A stretch of 64,000 nt of DNA from JBBDSJ01 sp040905025 (GCA_040905025.1 JBBDSJ010000101.1:1-64000); one strand, 5' to 3'; shown: positions 7,771 to 17,918, counted from the first letter of the stretch. The notes: generated from the sequence alone by a model not told the origin. Translations and numbers: made by a program.

Positions 7771-8526
7771 TTATTGATCAGGTAAATCCTGTAACCACAC
7801 CCCCACCTGATCAAGACGATTGTAACGCGTCAGGTCAATTTGTAACGGTGTTATTGAGACCCGGCCATGGGCAACTGCATAAAAGTCCGTGCCGGGCCCG
7901 GCATCATGCTCTGCGCCAACAGGACCGACCCAATAAACGTCATGGCCACGCGGATCCTTGGTGCGGACAGCCGGCTCTGCCCGGTGCCGGTGACCCAGCC
8001 GCGTCACTTCAAAACCCGTTAATTCTGCATACGGCAAATCCGGTACATTGATATTCAACAGAATATCATCACCAAGCGGGTTTTGATTCAAATGTTGCAC
8101 CAGCCGCATTACGACCTTGATGGCAGTATCAAGATGCTCAGTATTGTGATTCAGCATCGATACAGCCACTGCCGGGCAACCCAGAAACCGGCCCTCCATC
8201 GCGGCGGCCACTGTGCCCGAATAAAGCACATCATCGCCCAGATTGGCGCCGTTATTGATACCACTCAACACCATATCCGGTTCCTGCTCCAGCAATCCGG
8301 TTATTGCCAGATGTACGCAATCAGTCGGTGTACCGTTTACAAAAATAAAACCGTTCGGGGCATATTGCGGCCGGATCGGCTGATCCAGCGTCAGGGAATT
8401 ACTGGAACCACTGCGATCCCTGTCTGGCGCCACAACGGTAACTTCACCGAGTACCAGCAAGGCCTCGGCCAGACCTGCCAGACCCGGCGACTGATAACCA
8501 TCATCATTACTCAGTAAAAAATTCAT
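7771..8526 (-). CDS. surE: 5'/3'-nucleotidase SurE
   Basis: This metal-dependent phosphatase acts on nucleoside 5'- and 3'-monophosphates and is linked to stationary-phase survival. The N-terminal LLSNDDGYQSPGL holds the acidic metal ligands, and SGINNGANLGDDVLYSGTV is the second conserved block. I take ATG at 8526, which gives the usual MNFLLSNDDG start. A GTG at 8535 would overlap the argF stop. It is followed 47 bases later by pcm. Confidence 0.93.
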   Translation of the reverse strand: MNFLLSNDDGYQSPGLAGLAEALLVLGEVTVVAPDRDRSGSSNSLTLDQPIRPQYAPNGFIFVNGTPTDCVHLAITGLLEQEPDMVLSGINNGANLGDDVLYSGTVAAAMEGRFLGCPAVAVSMLNHNTEHLDTAIKVVMRLVQHLNQNPLGDDILLNINVPDLPYAELTGFEVTRLGHRHRAEPAVRTKDPRGHDVYWVGPVGAEHDAGPGTDFYAVAHGRVSITPLQIDLTRYNRLDQVGVWLQDLPDQ

Positions 8527-8531
8527 TCTGC

Positions 8532-9440
8532 TCACATCACGCCCAGCAAGAATTCAAGCAGGGCCTTTTGTGCATGCAACCGGTTTCCGGCCTCTTCCCA
8601 GACGACACTCCGGGCACCATCGATAACATCGGCTGTTACTTCCTCACCGCGATGCGCCGGCAGACAATGCATAAACAACGCATCTTTATGCGCGTGCTGC
8701 ATCAGGCCGGCATTCACCTGAAACGGCGCAAATACTTCCGCGCGTGATGTGGCCTCCTGTTCCTGCCCCATACTCGCCCAGACGTCAGTCACAACAATGT
8801 CCGCGCCTGTAACTGCAGCAACCGGATCTGTAAATACTTCCGCATGCGAACCGGCCGCCTGCAAGCGGGCTGCATCCGGGGCATATTGCGGTGGACAGGC
8901 AATATTCAATTTGAAATCCAGCAAGCAGGCAGCATTGATGTATGAATTACACATGTTATTGCCATCGCCGAACCAGGTCACTGTACGGCCCTGAATGCTG
9001 CCGCGCAATTCATACCAGGTCTGCAAATCGGCCAGCAGCTGACACGGATGCAACGCATCTGATAGACCGTTAATCACCGGCACCCGGGAAAATTCCGCCA
9101 TGCGTTCTATCGTGGCATGCTCGAAGGTACGGATCATGATGGCATCCACCATGCGCGACAAGACCCGTGCAGTATCTTCCACCGGTTCACCACGGCCAAT
9201 TTGCGAGCCGTTCGGCGACAAATAAATCGCATGGCCGCCGAGTTGGGCCATAGCGGTCTCGAATGATACCCGCGTTCGCGTCGATGATTTTTCAAAAATC
9301 ATCGCCAGGACCTTGCCGCTCAGTGTTTGCCGCAAGCCACCACCATGCAGTTCCCGCTTTAACTTGATCGCATGCGCAATCAACTGCTCGAGTTCTTCAC
9401 GGCCCAGATCTTTCAGGCTCAGAAAATGACGTACTGCCAT
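8532..9440 (-). CDS. argF: Ornithine carbamoyltransferase
   Basis: It makes citrulline from ornithine and carbamoyl phosphate in arginine synthesis. The carbamoyl-phosphate motif SSTRTR is present near residue 55, with HPCQLLADL and the ornithine-loop HCLPAHRGEE near the C-terminus. The start at 9440 (MAVRHFLSLKD) gives 302 residues, a normal length. An upstream in-frame start at 9479 would overlap argD and adds no conserved sequence. It follows argD by 11 bases and precedes surE, so the arginine genes may be co-transcribed with the stress cluster. Confidence 0.94.
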   Translation of the reverse strand: MAVRHFLSLKDLGREELEQLIAHAIKLKRELHGGGLRQTLSGKVLAMIFEKSSTRTRVSFETAMAQLGGHAIYLSPNGSQIGRGEPVEDTARVLSRMVDAIMIRTFEHATIERMAEFSRVPVINGLSDALHPCQLLADLQTWYELRGSIQGRTVTWFGDGNNMCNSYINAACLLDFKLNIACPPQYAPDAARLQAAGSHAEVFTDPVAAVTGADIVVTDVWASMGQEQEATSRAEVFAPFQVNAGLMQHAHKDALFMHCLPAHRGEEVTADVIDGARSVVWEEAGNRLHAQKALLEFLLGVM

Positions 9441-9451
9441 AATGTTCAATC

Positions 9452-10627
9452 TCAATTCTTGAGGAAATTTTTGATACAACCGCCAAGCACCGTCACTATC
9501 TGATCGGCTTCAGCATCATTCAGAATCAACGGTGGCAATAACCGGATAACATTATTCGCTGTTACATTGATCAGCAGCTTTTCTGCCAATGCATGTTGCA
9601 CCAGTTCGCCACAGGGCCGATCCAGTTCAATACCAATCATCAGACCCTTGCCACGGATAGAGGTGATATTTTCACAATCGTCAAACTGTTCATGAAAACC
9701 CTGCCGCATCCGCTCACCCAGGTTTACCACATGTTCAGCCAGGCGTTGCTGACGAATAATATCAATCACCGTCAATGCCGCCCTGGATGCAAATGGATTG
9801 CCGCCAAACGTTGATCCATGACTGCCGGGCTGAAACAGATCTGTTGCCAACCGCGCTGCCAGACAGGCGCCGATGGGGATACCGTTGCCAAGCGCCTTGG
9901 CCAGCAGCATGACATCGGGCTGCACCTGCTCATGCTGACAGGCAAACCACAATCCGGTACGCGCCATACCGGTCTGCACTTCATCCAACATCAACAACCA
10001 GTTTTTTTCATCACAAAATTCGCGTACGGCTCTGAGGAAACCCGGCGGTGGCACGCGGATGCCACCCTCGCCCTGAATAGGCTCCAGCAGCACGGCGACA
10101 ATTTCAGAATGTTCAGCTGCCACCTGTTTGATCGCATCAATATCGCCATAAGGCACACGCACAAATCCCTGCACCAGCGGCGTGAAGCCTGTTTGCGCCT
10201 TGACACTGCCGGTTGCACTCAAGGCCGCGAGCGTACGGCCATGAAACGCATTTTCCATGACCACAATTTTCGGCTTGCTGATTTCCTGCCGGTGGCCGTA
10301 TAGCCGGGCAAGCTTGATCGCGGCCTCATTGGCCTCGGCGCCGGAGTTGCAGAAAAAGGCCCGCTCCATGCCGCTGGCACAGATCAACTCGGCCGCAAGT
10401 TGTTCCTGCAGTGGTATGCGGTAGATATTCGAGGTATGCAATAACTGCGTAGCCTGATCCGCCAAGGCTGTTGCAAGCTGCGGATGCGCATGGCCGAGAC
10501 CACATACGGCAATGCCGGCCAATGCATCCAGATAGGCATGCCCATGCTCGTCATACAGCCAGGCGCCGGCGCCGCGTACGAACGCGACATCAAGACTGGC
10601 ATAAGTTGTCATCAGATAAGGTTTCAT
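9452..10627 (-). CDS. argD: Acetylornithine aminotransferase
   Basis: This PLP-dependent class III aminotransferase interconverts N-acetylornithine and N-acetylglutamate semialdehyde in arginine synthesis. Visible are CNSGAEANEAAIKLAR (phosphate binding), the cofactor Asp in LMLDEVQTGMARTG, and the PLP-binding Lys in LLAKALGNGIPIGA. The 391 residues match ArgD. It is the first gene of the minus-strand run, which begins beyond the sodB terminator. ATG at 10612 (MTTYASLD) is an alternative start. Confidence 0.93.
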   Translation of the reverse strand: MKPYLMTTYASLDVAFVRGAGAWLYDEHGHAYLDALAGIAVCGLGHAHPQLATALADQATQLLHTSNIYRIPLQEQLAAELICASGMERAFFCNSGAEANEAAIKLARLYGHRQEISKPKIVVMENAFHGRTLAALSATGSVKAQTGFTPLVQGFVRVPYGDIDAIKQVAAEHSEIVAVLLEPIQGEGGIRVPPPGFLRAVREFCDEKNWLLMLDEVQTGMARTGLWFACQHEQVQPDVMLLAKALGNGIPIGACLAARLATDLFQPGSHGSTFGGNPFASRAALTVIDIIRQQRLAEHVVNLGERMRQGFHEQFDDCENITSIRGKGLMIGIELDRPCGELVQHALAEKLLINVTANNVIRLLPPLILNDAEADQIVTVLGGCIKNFLKN

Positions 10628-10660
10628 CGAATACTGTTGTTCAATAAAAAATACCGGTAT

Positions 10661-10691
10661 AAAAACAAAAAGGCAGCCCTTGCGGGCTGCC
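10661..10691 (-). terminator. Terminator downstream of sodB
   Basis: On the minus strand, GGCAGCCC (10691-10684) pairs with GGGCTGCC (10679-10672) around a four-base loop, followed by TTTTTGTTTTT. It separates sodB from argD. Confidence 0.88.
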
Positions 10692-10782
10692 AGTAGATTA
10701 ACGTCTGCTGTGTTTACAAACCGGCCGGATAATGGCCTTGCAGCGTTAGCCTGTGCAGACGGTCATTACACCGTCATGCGTA

Positions 10783-11367
10783 TCAACCGCCGAGATTCCG
10801 CGCCGCAAAATCCCAGTTTACGATGTTCCAGAAAGCCTCGAGATATTTCGGTCGCGCATTGCGATAGTCAATGTAGTAGGCATGTTCCCAGACATCACAT
10901 GTCAGCAACGGCTTCAAGCCCTGCTGTAACGGATTCCCGGCATCATCGGTATTCACGATTTGCAACTTGCCGTCTTTACCGGCAACAAGCCAGGACCAGC
11001 CGGAACCGAAATTCGCAACGGCCGTGTCAGTGAATTTCTGTTTAAAATCCGCAACCGAACCAAATGCACTATTGATAGCTGTGGCCAGATCACCGCCTGG
11101 ATCCTTGCCACCTTGCGGGGACAGCGAGTTCCAGTAAAACGTATGATTCCAGACCTGGGCGGCATTATTGAACAAACCACCGGCCGGTGCCTTGACAATA
11201 ATATCTTCCAGACTCATATCGGCATATTCAGTATCCGGCAGGGCGGCGTTGAGTTTGCTCACGTAAGTCGCATGATGCTTGCCATAATGATATTCCAGCG
11301 TCTCGGCTGAAATATGCGGGGCCAGCGCATCTTTGGCGTAAGGCAGTTCAGGTAATTGGTGTTCCAT
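10783..11367 (-). CDS. sodB: Superoxide dismutase (Fe type)
   Basis: It dismutates superoxide in the cytoplasm. The metal ligands are visible as the N-terminal His, HHATYVSKLN, and DVWEHAYYIDYRNARPKYL near the C-terminus. The AAQVWNHTFYWNSLSP block fits the SodB (iron) group better than SodA, although metal choice cannot be proved by eye. The start at 11367 has AAGGAG six bases upstream. It is divergent from grxD, and both are connected to iron and oxidative stress. Confidence 0.93.
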   Translation of the reverse strand: MEHQLPELPYAKDALAPHISAETLEYHYGKHHATYVSKLNAALPDTEYADMSLEDIIVKAPAGGLFNNAAQVWNHTFYWNSLSPQGGKDPGGDLATAINSAFGSVADFKQKFTDTAVANFGSGWSWLVAGKDGKLQIVNTDDAGNPLQQGLKPLLTCDVWEHAYYIDYRNARPKYLEAFWNIVNWDFAARNLGG

Positions 11368-11626
11368 GGTGACTCCTTGAAAACTTTATGCAGCTCTAAT
11401 GAATTCAACTATTTATACATCATTATAAAGTATGCAGACCGTCACTCCAAGCATTGTCAGGCGGCCTGACGGGCTGTCCGGGCCGGAATTCCGGGTCCCG
11501 CGCATCTGCCGGACAAATTAACAGTCTGTTATAATGGTAAATTATTGAAGTGGGCTTTGCCCGGCCCGGTAACTTGCCGGCATTTTGCCTGACGAGTCGT
11601 TTAATTTTCGTTTTGAGGTAGTCATT

Positions 11627-11953
11627 ATGGATGTTCTGGAACATATCAAGCAGACTGTAGAAACCAATCCCATCGTATTGTTTATGAAGGGTTCACCAGA
11701 TTTCCCGCAATGCGGGTTCTCGATGCGCACAGCTGAAGCCCTGAAAGCCTGCAACGTGGAATTTTCCTACGTGGACGTGCTGGCACAGCCGGAAATTCGC
11801 GCCAGTCTGCCGCAGTACTCAAACTGGCCCACTTTCCCGCAGGTGTTTGTGAATGGCGAACTGGTGGGGGGTTGTGACATCGTGCTGGACTTGTACCAGA
11901 AAGGTGAACTGCAAACGCTGATCCAGGAAACTGTCGCCAATACCGTCAAGTAA
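11627..11953 (+). CDS. grxD: Monothiol glutaredoxin Grx4
   Basis: This CGFS-type glutaredoxin carries and delivers Fe-S clusters. The active site FPQCGFSMRTAEAL has a single Cys. WPTFPQVFVNGELVGGCDI is the glutathione-binding region. I start it at ATG 11627 (MDVLEHIKQTV), which has GAGGT seven bases upstream and gives 108 residues, the usual size. A longer reading to 11585 adds nothing conserved. A TATAAT at 11530-11535 could be its -10 box. Confidence 0.94.
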   Translation: MDVLEHIKQTVETNPIVLFMKGSPDFPQCGFSMRTAEALKACNVEFSYVDVLAQPEIRASLPQYSNWPTFPQVFVNGELVGGCDIVLDLYQKGELQTLIQETVANTVK

Positions 11954-11962
11954 TCCTGTGAC

Positions 11963-12676
11963 TCAATCCTGATAGTCGCTGCGCCACAGGCATAACCCGC
12001 CGTTTGTCTCCGAAATTGTATCGAGGCGCCGTTCGTGTGCCTCGCGTTCTGATGCCGGCACCTGGATCCGATGCAATATCGGCCTGGTGCCCTGCGGGAG
12101 TGATGTTTTGCTATTACCTTGCTGGCGCGACGGCCGGGTCTCCAGCAGTAATGCTTCCTGGCCGCTGGTCATGGCCAGATACACATCCAGCAGAATCTCG
12201 GCATCCAGCAGTGCGCCGTGTAATTGGCGTTGCGAATTATCTATTTCATAACGCTTGCACAACTCATCGAGACTGTTACGTTTACCCGGATGCTGTTCCC
12301 GCGCCATCGCCAGCGTGTCAATCACTTCACAATAATCAGTAACCTTGCCCCACTCCGGTCCCAGCAAAGCCAGTTCAGCATCAATAAAACCTACATCAAA
12401 CGGCGCATTATGAATAATCAGTTTGCTGCCGCGGATAAAATTTATAAAATCCTGGGCCAGATCGCCAAACTGTGGTTTGTCAGCCAGGTCTTCATTGCTG
12501 ATCCCGTGCACTTCAAAAGCACCGGCATCTATTTCACGTTCCGGATTGATGTATTGATGAAACTGTTGTTCAGTCTTGCGTCGATGCAACAACTCGACGC
12601 AACCAATTTCGATAATGCGATGGCCCTGACGCGGGTCAAGCCCTGTGGTTTCAGTATCTAGTACGATTTGACGCAT
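11963..12676 (-). CDS. dnaQ: DNA polymerase III epsilon subunit (3'-5' proofreading exonuclease)
   Basis: This is the proofreading subunit of the replicative polymerase. The DEDDh residues are visible in VLDTETTGL, HNAPFDVGFIDAEL and HGALLDAEILLDVY. The C-terminal tail that binds the alpha subunit is present. The start at 12676 (MRQIVLDTE) gives 237 residues. A longer start at 12718 is not supported. Unlike in E. coli, where rnhA and dnaQ are divergent, here both are on the minus strand with rnhA first. Confidence 0.93.
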   Translation of the reverse strand: MRQIVLDTETTGLDPRQGHRIIEIGCVELLHRRKTEQQFHQYINPEREIDAGAFEVHGISNEDLADKPQFGDLAQDFINFIRGSKLIIHNAPFDVGFIDAELALLGPEWGKVTDYCEVIDTLAMAREQHPGKRNSLDELCKRYEIDNSQRQLHGALLDAEILLDVYLAMTSGQEALLLETRPSRQQGNSKTSLPQGTRPILHRIQVPASEREAHERRLDTISETNGGLCLWRSDYQD

Positions 12677-12744
12677 TACAGTCTGGCTATTAGGTAGATC
12701 TGCTATTATTAGATTCAAAATTTAAGACTTTAAAACTTTTAACT

Positions 12745-13194
12745 TTACGCTTTACACTTTTTCAGCATCTTGTCAATTGCTGCATTCGCCAGTTGATCGA
12801 CAAGTTCATTTTCATAATGCCCACTATGGCCCTTGACCCAGTGCCATTCAATCTGATGTGTCTGCGTTGCCTGTTCCAGACGCTGCCATAAATCCTGATT
12901 CTTGACCGGCTGCTTGCTTGCAGTCTTCCAGCCACGGCGTTTCCAGTTCGTCAGCCATTCAGTAATACCCTGACGCAAATACTGGGAATCCGTTGTCAGC
13001 TTGACCTGGCAGGGTTCGCGCAACGCTTCCAATGCAGCAATCGCAGCAAACAACTCCATCCGGTTATTGGTTGTCGCCGCTTCAGCGCCTGCCAGGGTTT
13101 TTTCCTGTGTTTGTGAACGCAACAGCGCACCCCAACCACCAGGCCCCGGATTACCGCGACAGGCACCATCAGTAAATATTTCAACCTGCTTCAT
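12745..13194 (-). CDS. rnhA: Ribonuclease HI
   Basis: It removes RNA from RNA-DNA hybrids. The catalytic carboxylates appear in IFTDGACRGNPGPGGW, NNRMELFAAIAAL, TTDSQYLRQGI and the late Asp in NELVDQLANAA, with the HSGHYENE loop. At 149 residues it is a standard RNase HI. It sits between a methyltransferase gene and dnaQ. Confidence 0.95.
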   Translation of the reverse strand: MKQVEIFTDGACRGNPGPGGWGALLRSQTQEKTLAGAEAATTNNRMELFAAIAALEALREPCQVKLTTDSQYLRQGITEWLTNWKRRGWKTASKQPVKNQDLWQRLEQATQTHQIEWHWVKGHSGHYENELVDQLANAAIDKMLKKCKA

Positions 13195-13211
13195 TCAGGC
13201 AATCAGTTCCA

Positions 13212-13973
13212 TTATTGACGCACAGTGGGTTCTACCACGCCAGTGGCAATCTTGTGGCGGCGATGACGCCAGACTTCCCGCATGGGCAACAATTGCACCA
13301 CACGTTTTTTTGCCAGAATAACATGCGCCCCGCCCCACCATGGCCAGGCATAGCGACCCAGTTTGTCCATGAAAGCCAGTCGTGCCAACAGTTTGTCGTT
13401 TCTTAATGGCGGCCGATAAAACAATTTTTCAGTATGCATGATTTGAAACCCGAGCAGGTGCAGCCAGTCCTGAATCCGCAACGCACTGAAAAAATGCCCG
13501 CACCATGGTGGCTCTTCACGCCAGCCAAGCAGCGCCCGCGAAATCCCCCATAAACTCCACGGATTGAAACCGATAATGACTACATGCCCTTCACCTATCA
13601 ATACTCGTTCGACTTCGCGCAAAAGCTGATGCGGATCATCAGTAAATTCGAGCACATGCGCGAGCACCAGAACATCAATGCTGTCCGCCTGCAATGGCAA
13701 GGCTTCGGCAGCACTGATTAAACCTGTTGCTGATTCCGCTGTGGCTGTCTCTGCTGTATCTGCTGCTACAATCAGCTTGTGACCAATACGGCTGGTCGCG
13801 ATGAAATTCTGTGACTGCGGCAAGCCGAGTTGCACAATATGATAGCCGAACAAATCCGCAAGCAGACCGGCGACCCGGCGCTGCTCGGTCTGCAACAGTG
13901 CCTGTCCAGCCGCGCCTTGCAACCATGCATGCAGGCGTGAGGCAAGCGAAGTCTGGGTGTCATTTGCAGTCAT
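13212..13973 (-). CDS. SAM-dependent methyltransferase, YafS-like
   Basis: The 253-residue product has a class I methyltransferase core. SADSIDVLVLAHVLEFTDDPHQLLREVERVL-type sequence (about residues 95-130; key DVLVLAHVLEF) resembles Methyltransf_11 proteins. The usual glycine-rich motif I is weak. Its position beside rnhA/dnaQ and next to mltD matches E. coli yafS. The substrate is unknown. It ends 17 bases before rnhA. Confidence 0.7.
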   Translation of the reverse strand: MTANDTQTSLASRLHAWLQGAAGQALLQTEQRRVAGLLADLFGYHIVQLGLPQSQNFIATSRIGHKLIVAADTAETATAESATGLISAAEALPLQADSIDVLVLAHVLEFTDDPHQLLREVERVLIGEGHVVIIGFNPWSLWGISRALLGWREEPPWCGHFFSALRIQDWLHLLGFQIMHTEKLFYRPPLRNDKLLARLAFMDKLGRYAWPWWGGAHVILAKKRVVQLLPMREVWRHRRHKIATGVVEPTVRQ

Positions 13974-14082
13974 GTCAGTACTACACCTGCATATTTTCCA
14001 CCCGGCGTTTTAAAAAACACGATTAATTTTCATACTCTAATAGAAACTTGACCGGAAAGCGGCTTGACCATAGCATTGCGCC

Positions 14083-15696
14083 ATGCCTATCCAGCGTATC
14101 ATCTTCACAGCCTGCCTGATCGTTCTAGCCGGTTGCCAATCAAATCTGCCAAAGGATTCCCGGGATCACCACAGCCAGCGTGATCCGATCCGCGTCGACA
14201 GTACCGGGTTCGCCAGTTCCAGCCAGCCGGCGAGCCTGAATGACTGGGCCATTGAGGCTCACGAATCAGCTTCGCCCGCTGGTTACGACAACCTCTGGGA
14301 TCGTATTCGGGCCGGGCTGGTGTTGCCGCGCAATCTGGACAATGAACTGGTACGCAAACGTATCGAATGGTACAGCAAACACCAAAGCTTCATGGATCGG
14401 GTCGCCGAACGTGCCGAACCGTATCTCTATCATATCGTGGAAGAACTCGAGGCACGTGGTTTGCCGCTTGACCTGGCATTGTTGCCGATTGTCGAAAGTG
14501 CCTATGAGCCGCTGGCACTGTCACCCAGCCAGGCGGCCGGGATCTGGCAGTTCATACCGAGTACCGGCCGGCATTATGGCCTGAAACAGAACTGGTGGTA
14601 TGACGGCCGCCGTGATATCCACGCATCCACAGATGCCGCACTGACTTACCTCGATTATCTGAACGAGTACTTTGACGGTGACTGGCTGCATGCTATTGCC
14701 GCATACAATGGCGGTGAAGGTACTGTCGGCCGTGCAGTTGCCAGTAATGCGGCGGCCGACAAGGATACTGCCTTCTGGGCCCTGAACCTGCGTGCTGAAA
14801 CACGCGGCTATGTGCCGGCCCTGATGGCCATTGCCGAGATCATTGCGCGTCCGGATTACTATCAGATCAGCCTGCAACCGATTACCAATCAACCCTACTT
14901 CACACAAATCGAAACCGGCGGGCAAGTCGATCTGAAAAAGGCGGCCGACCTTGCCGATATTCCACTCGCTGAAATCAGTCGCCTGAATCCCGGCTTCAAA
15001 CGCTGGGCGACCGACCCGGAAGGGCCCCATGCGCTACTGGTTCCCGTCGACAAGGCCGAAAAACTTGCCGGAGAGCTGCTGGCATTGCCCAAGCGTGAGC
15101 GTCTGAGCTGGCAACAGCATCGTGTTCGCCAGGGCGAAACACTGGGTCAGATTGCCGCACGCTACGGCACAACTGTAGCCGTGATCCAGCAAACGAATAA
15201 ATTACGCGGACATCTGATCCGTACCGGCCAGGATCTGATTATTGCCGCACCCGGCGCAGCACCAGCAATCGCAACGGCTGCCGCCCCGGCACAACCAGGC
15301 AATAATGCCACAGCTGCAAATGAATACACTGTGCGCAACGGCGACAGTCTCTGGCAAATCGCCCGCCAGCATAATCTGCGTATCGCCGATATCAGCCGAC
15401 TTAACAACCTTGGCAGCAAAGCTGTACTGCAGCCCGGTCAAACCCTGCAGCTTGTCGATCAACAGGACACTGCAACCAATCTGGTGAAAACCGCCACGCA
15501 CTCACTGGAGAGCAACTCACAGCCGGTAAAGTACACTGTGCAACAGGGTGACTCACTCTGGGCAATTTCCCGGCGTTTTCAGGTAAGCCTGGCGGCATTA
15601 CAGGAATGGAACCGCCTGCCTGTAAACACGACGTTGCGACCGGGGCAGGAAATAAAAGTGTATGTTGATGCGGAGGATACACCGCATGACATCTAG
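14083..15696 (+). CDS. mltD: Membrane-bound lytic murein transglycosylase D with three LysM domains
   Basis: It cleaves the MurNAc-GlcNAc bond to form anhydro-muropeptides. A lipoprotein signal ends at LAGC (Cys18), placing it in the outer membrane. The SLT domain carries LPIVESAYEPLALSPSQAAG (catalytic Glu) and the AYNGGEGTV motif. Three C-terminal LysM repeats follow at roughly residues 345-390, 408-452 and 478-522. E. coli MltD has two, so the number is slightly higher. It is divergent from the YafS-like gene. Confidence 0.93.
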   Translation: MPIQRIIFTACLIVLAGCQSNLPKDSRDHHSQRDPIRVDSTGFASSSQPASLNDWAIEAHESASPAGYDNLWDRIRAGLVLPRNLDNELVRKRIEWYSKHQSFMDRVAERAEPYLYHIVEELEARGLPLDLALLPIVESAYEPLALSPSQAAGIWQFIPSTGRHYGLKQNWWYDGRRDIHASTDAALTYLDYLNEYFDGDWLHAIAAYNGGEGTVGRAVASNAAADKDTAFWALNLRAETRGYVPALMAIAEIIARPDYYQISLQPITNQPYFTQIETGGQVDLKKAADLADIPLAEISRLNPGFKRWATDPEGPHALLVPVDKAEKLAGELLALPKRERLSWQQHRVRQGETLGQIAARYGTTVAVIQQTNKLRGHLIRTGQDLIIAAPGAAPAIATAAAPAQPGNNATAANEYTVRNGDSLWQIARQHNLRIADISRLNNLGSKAVLQPGQTLQLVDQQDTATNLVKTATHSLESNSQPVKYTVQQGDSLWAISRRFQVSLAALQEWNRLPVNTTLRPGQEIKVYVDAEDTPHDI

Positions 15697-15752
15697 CCTG
15701 TTGTGCGAGTACTCCTGTTAACGATGCAGTAGCCAACAGCGCTGGAGGCAGG

Positions 15753-17918
15753 ATGAAATTTATCAAATGGCTGTTGCGCGGATTTTTAAAGCTGTTGTTC
15801 CGGGTCGATTGCCAGGGACTTGAGCATTATCACAAGGCTGGCGATCGTGTATTGATCGTGGCCAATCACACCTCACTGCTGGACGGCATATTACTCTATG
15901 CCTGGTTGCCGGAAACTCCCACCTTTGCCATCAATACCCATATCGCGCAACGCGGCCTGTTCGCCCCGTTTCTGAAGTTTGTCAGTCTGTTTCCGATGGA
16001 TCCGACCAATCCATTGTCATTGAAATCAATGATCCGGTATTTACGTGAGGACAATAAAGCCGTCATTTTTCCGGAAGGCCGCGTTACCGTAACCGGCGCA
16101 TTGATGAAGATATATGCCGGGCCGGCGTTAATTGCCGACAAGGCCGAGGCAATGGTGTTGCCGATTGGTATTGACGGACCGCAGTTCAGCCGGTTTTCCT
16201 ACATGAAAGGACGCGGTCCGGTACGCTGGTTTCCACGTATCAAAATCCGCATTTTGCCACCCCGTCGCATTGATATAGACGCCAAATTACATGGCCAGAA
16301 ACGCCGCGAAGTTGCAGCCAGAATGTTCCAGGACACCATGTATGAACTGGTTTACAACACTCATGAACAGCGCCAGACAATTTTTGCAACGTTGCTGGAT
16401 GCGAAGGCGCGCTATGGCGGCAAACAAATCATTCTTGAAGATATTCAACGCCAACCGCTGACATATTCTCAACTGGTACAACGCAGTTTTATTCTGGGCG
16501 GGGCATTGCGCAAACTCACCAGCAGCAATGAACATGTTGGCTTGCTGCTGCCGAACACCCTGGCGATGGCCGTCAGTTTTCTGGCATTACAATACCTCGG
16601 CCGCGTACCGGCGATGCTGAACTTTACTGCTGGCGCCCATGGCATTGCGAGTGCATGCACGACCGCACAAGTCAGACGCATCATCACGGCGCGTGCATTC
16701 ATCGACAAGGCGCAACTTGGAGAGACGCTCAAGACACTCGAGCAGCAGGTTGAAGTCATCTATCTGGAAGACTTGCGTGAACACATTTCATTGTTCGACA
16801 AACTGCGCGGTTTATTGCGCAGCCTTTATGCGCGGCGGCATTATCTGCAGCAAACCAGAGAACGTGATCCTGATACGGCTGCGGTTATCCTGTTTACTTC
16901 CGGCTCGGAAGGCACCCCCAAAGGCGTGGTACTGTCACATGCCAACCTGCTGTCAAACAATGCCCAGGTACGTTGCTATATTGATTTCCGTACCAGTGAT
17001 ATTTTATTTTCCTGCCTGCCTCTGTTTCATTCGTTTGGTCTGAATGCCGGCTTTCTGATGCCGCTGTTCGGTGGCAGCAAAATATTTCTGTATCCGACCC
17101 CGCTGCATTACCGGATCATTCCCGAACTCGTTTATGAACTCGGCGCAACCATTCTGTTTGGCACCAACACGTTTTATCGTGGCTATGCCAGACATGCCCA
17201 TCCGTATGACTTCAATACGCTGCGCTATGCCGTCGCCGGGGCAGAAAAGCTGCGTGCCGATACCCTGCAATTATGGCTGGAAAAATTCGGCATTCGTATC
17301 CTGCAGGGCTACGGTGTCACGGAGACCAGCCCGGTGATTTCAGTCAATACACCGTTTGAGAGCAAAATCGGCACCGTCGGCCGCTTGATTACCGGCATGC
17401 AGGCGTATCTGGAACCGGTCGAAGGTATCGAAACCGGTGGCCGGCTGGTCGTCAGCGGGCCGAATGTCATGCGCGGCTATTTGCTCGCTGACAATCCGGG
17501 CCAACTGGTGCCACCAACAACGCAACGTGGCCCGGGCTGGTATGACACCGGCGACATTGCAACGATAGATGCTGCCGGCTTCATTACGCTACAGGGCCGC
17601 GCCAAACGCTTTGCCAAAATCGGTGGTGAGATGGTGTCGCTGACAGTGGTTGAGGAACTTGCGCTGGCTGTCTGGCCAGGTGACAGTCATGCTGCCGTCA
17701 ATCTGCCGGATGAGCGCAAAGGCGAAAAAATTATCTTGATCACCACTCATGCCAATCCCGACCGGCATGAGTTAATCGACCATGCCAGGTCACAAGGCTA
17801 CAGCGAGCTCGCCATTCCGAAAGATGTCATGGCAGTCAGGGAATTGCCGGTGCTCGGCACCGGCAAAACCGATTATCAGGGACTGCAGAAACTGGCCGGG
17901 AAAAATACTGACGACTGA
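15753..17918 (+). CDS. aas: Bifunctional lysophospholipid acyltransferase / acyl-ACP synthetase Aas
   Basis: It re-acylates 2-acyl-glycerophosphoethanolamine at the inner membrane using acyl-ACP that it makes itself. The N-terminal PlsC-type domain shows NHTSLLDGILLYAWLP (the HX4D equivalent) and FPEGRVT. From about residue 215 comes an AMP-binding domain with LFTSGSEGTPKGVVLSHANL, GYGVTETSPV and WYDTGD. The 721 residues match E. coli Aas. The start has GGAGG nearby. In E. coli Aas helps recycle lysophosphatidylethanolamine; here it shares the window with betaine-lipid genes. Confidence 0.92.
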   Translation: MKFIKWLLRGFLKLLFRVDCQGLEHYHKAGDRVLIVANHTSLLDGILLYAWLPETPTFAINTHIAQRGLFAPFLKFVSLFPMDPTNPLSLKSMIRYLREDNKAVIFPEGRVTVTGALMKIYAGPALIADKAEAMVLPIGIDGPQFSRFSYMKGRGPVRWFPRIKIRILPPRRIDIDAKLHGQKRREVAARMFQDTMYELVYNTHEQRQTIFATLLDAKARYGGKQIILEDIQRQPLTYSQLVQRSFILGGALRKLTSSNEHVGLLLPNTLAMAVSFLALQYLGRVPAMLNFTAGAHGIASACTTAQVRRIITARAFIDKAQLGETLKTLEQQVEVIYLEDLREHISLFDKLRGLLRSLYARRHYLQQTRERDPDTAAVILFTSGSEGTPKGVVLSHANLLSNNAQVRCYIDFRTSDILFSCLPLFHSFGLNAGFLMPLFGGSKIFLYPTPLHYRIIPELVYELGATILFGTNTFYRGYARHAHPYDFNTLRYAVAGAEKLRADTLQLWLEKFGIRILQGYGVTETSPVISVNTPFESKIGTVGRLITGMQAYLEPVEGIETGGRLVVSGPNVMRGYLLADNPGQLVPPTTQRGPGWYDTGDIATIDAAGFITLQGRAKRFAKIGGEMVSLTVVEELALAVWPGDSHAAVNLPDERKGEKIILITTHANPDRHELIDHARSQGYSELAIPKDVMAVRELPVLGTGKTDYQGLQKLAGKNTDD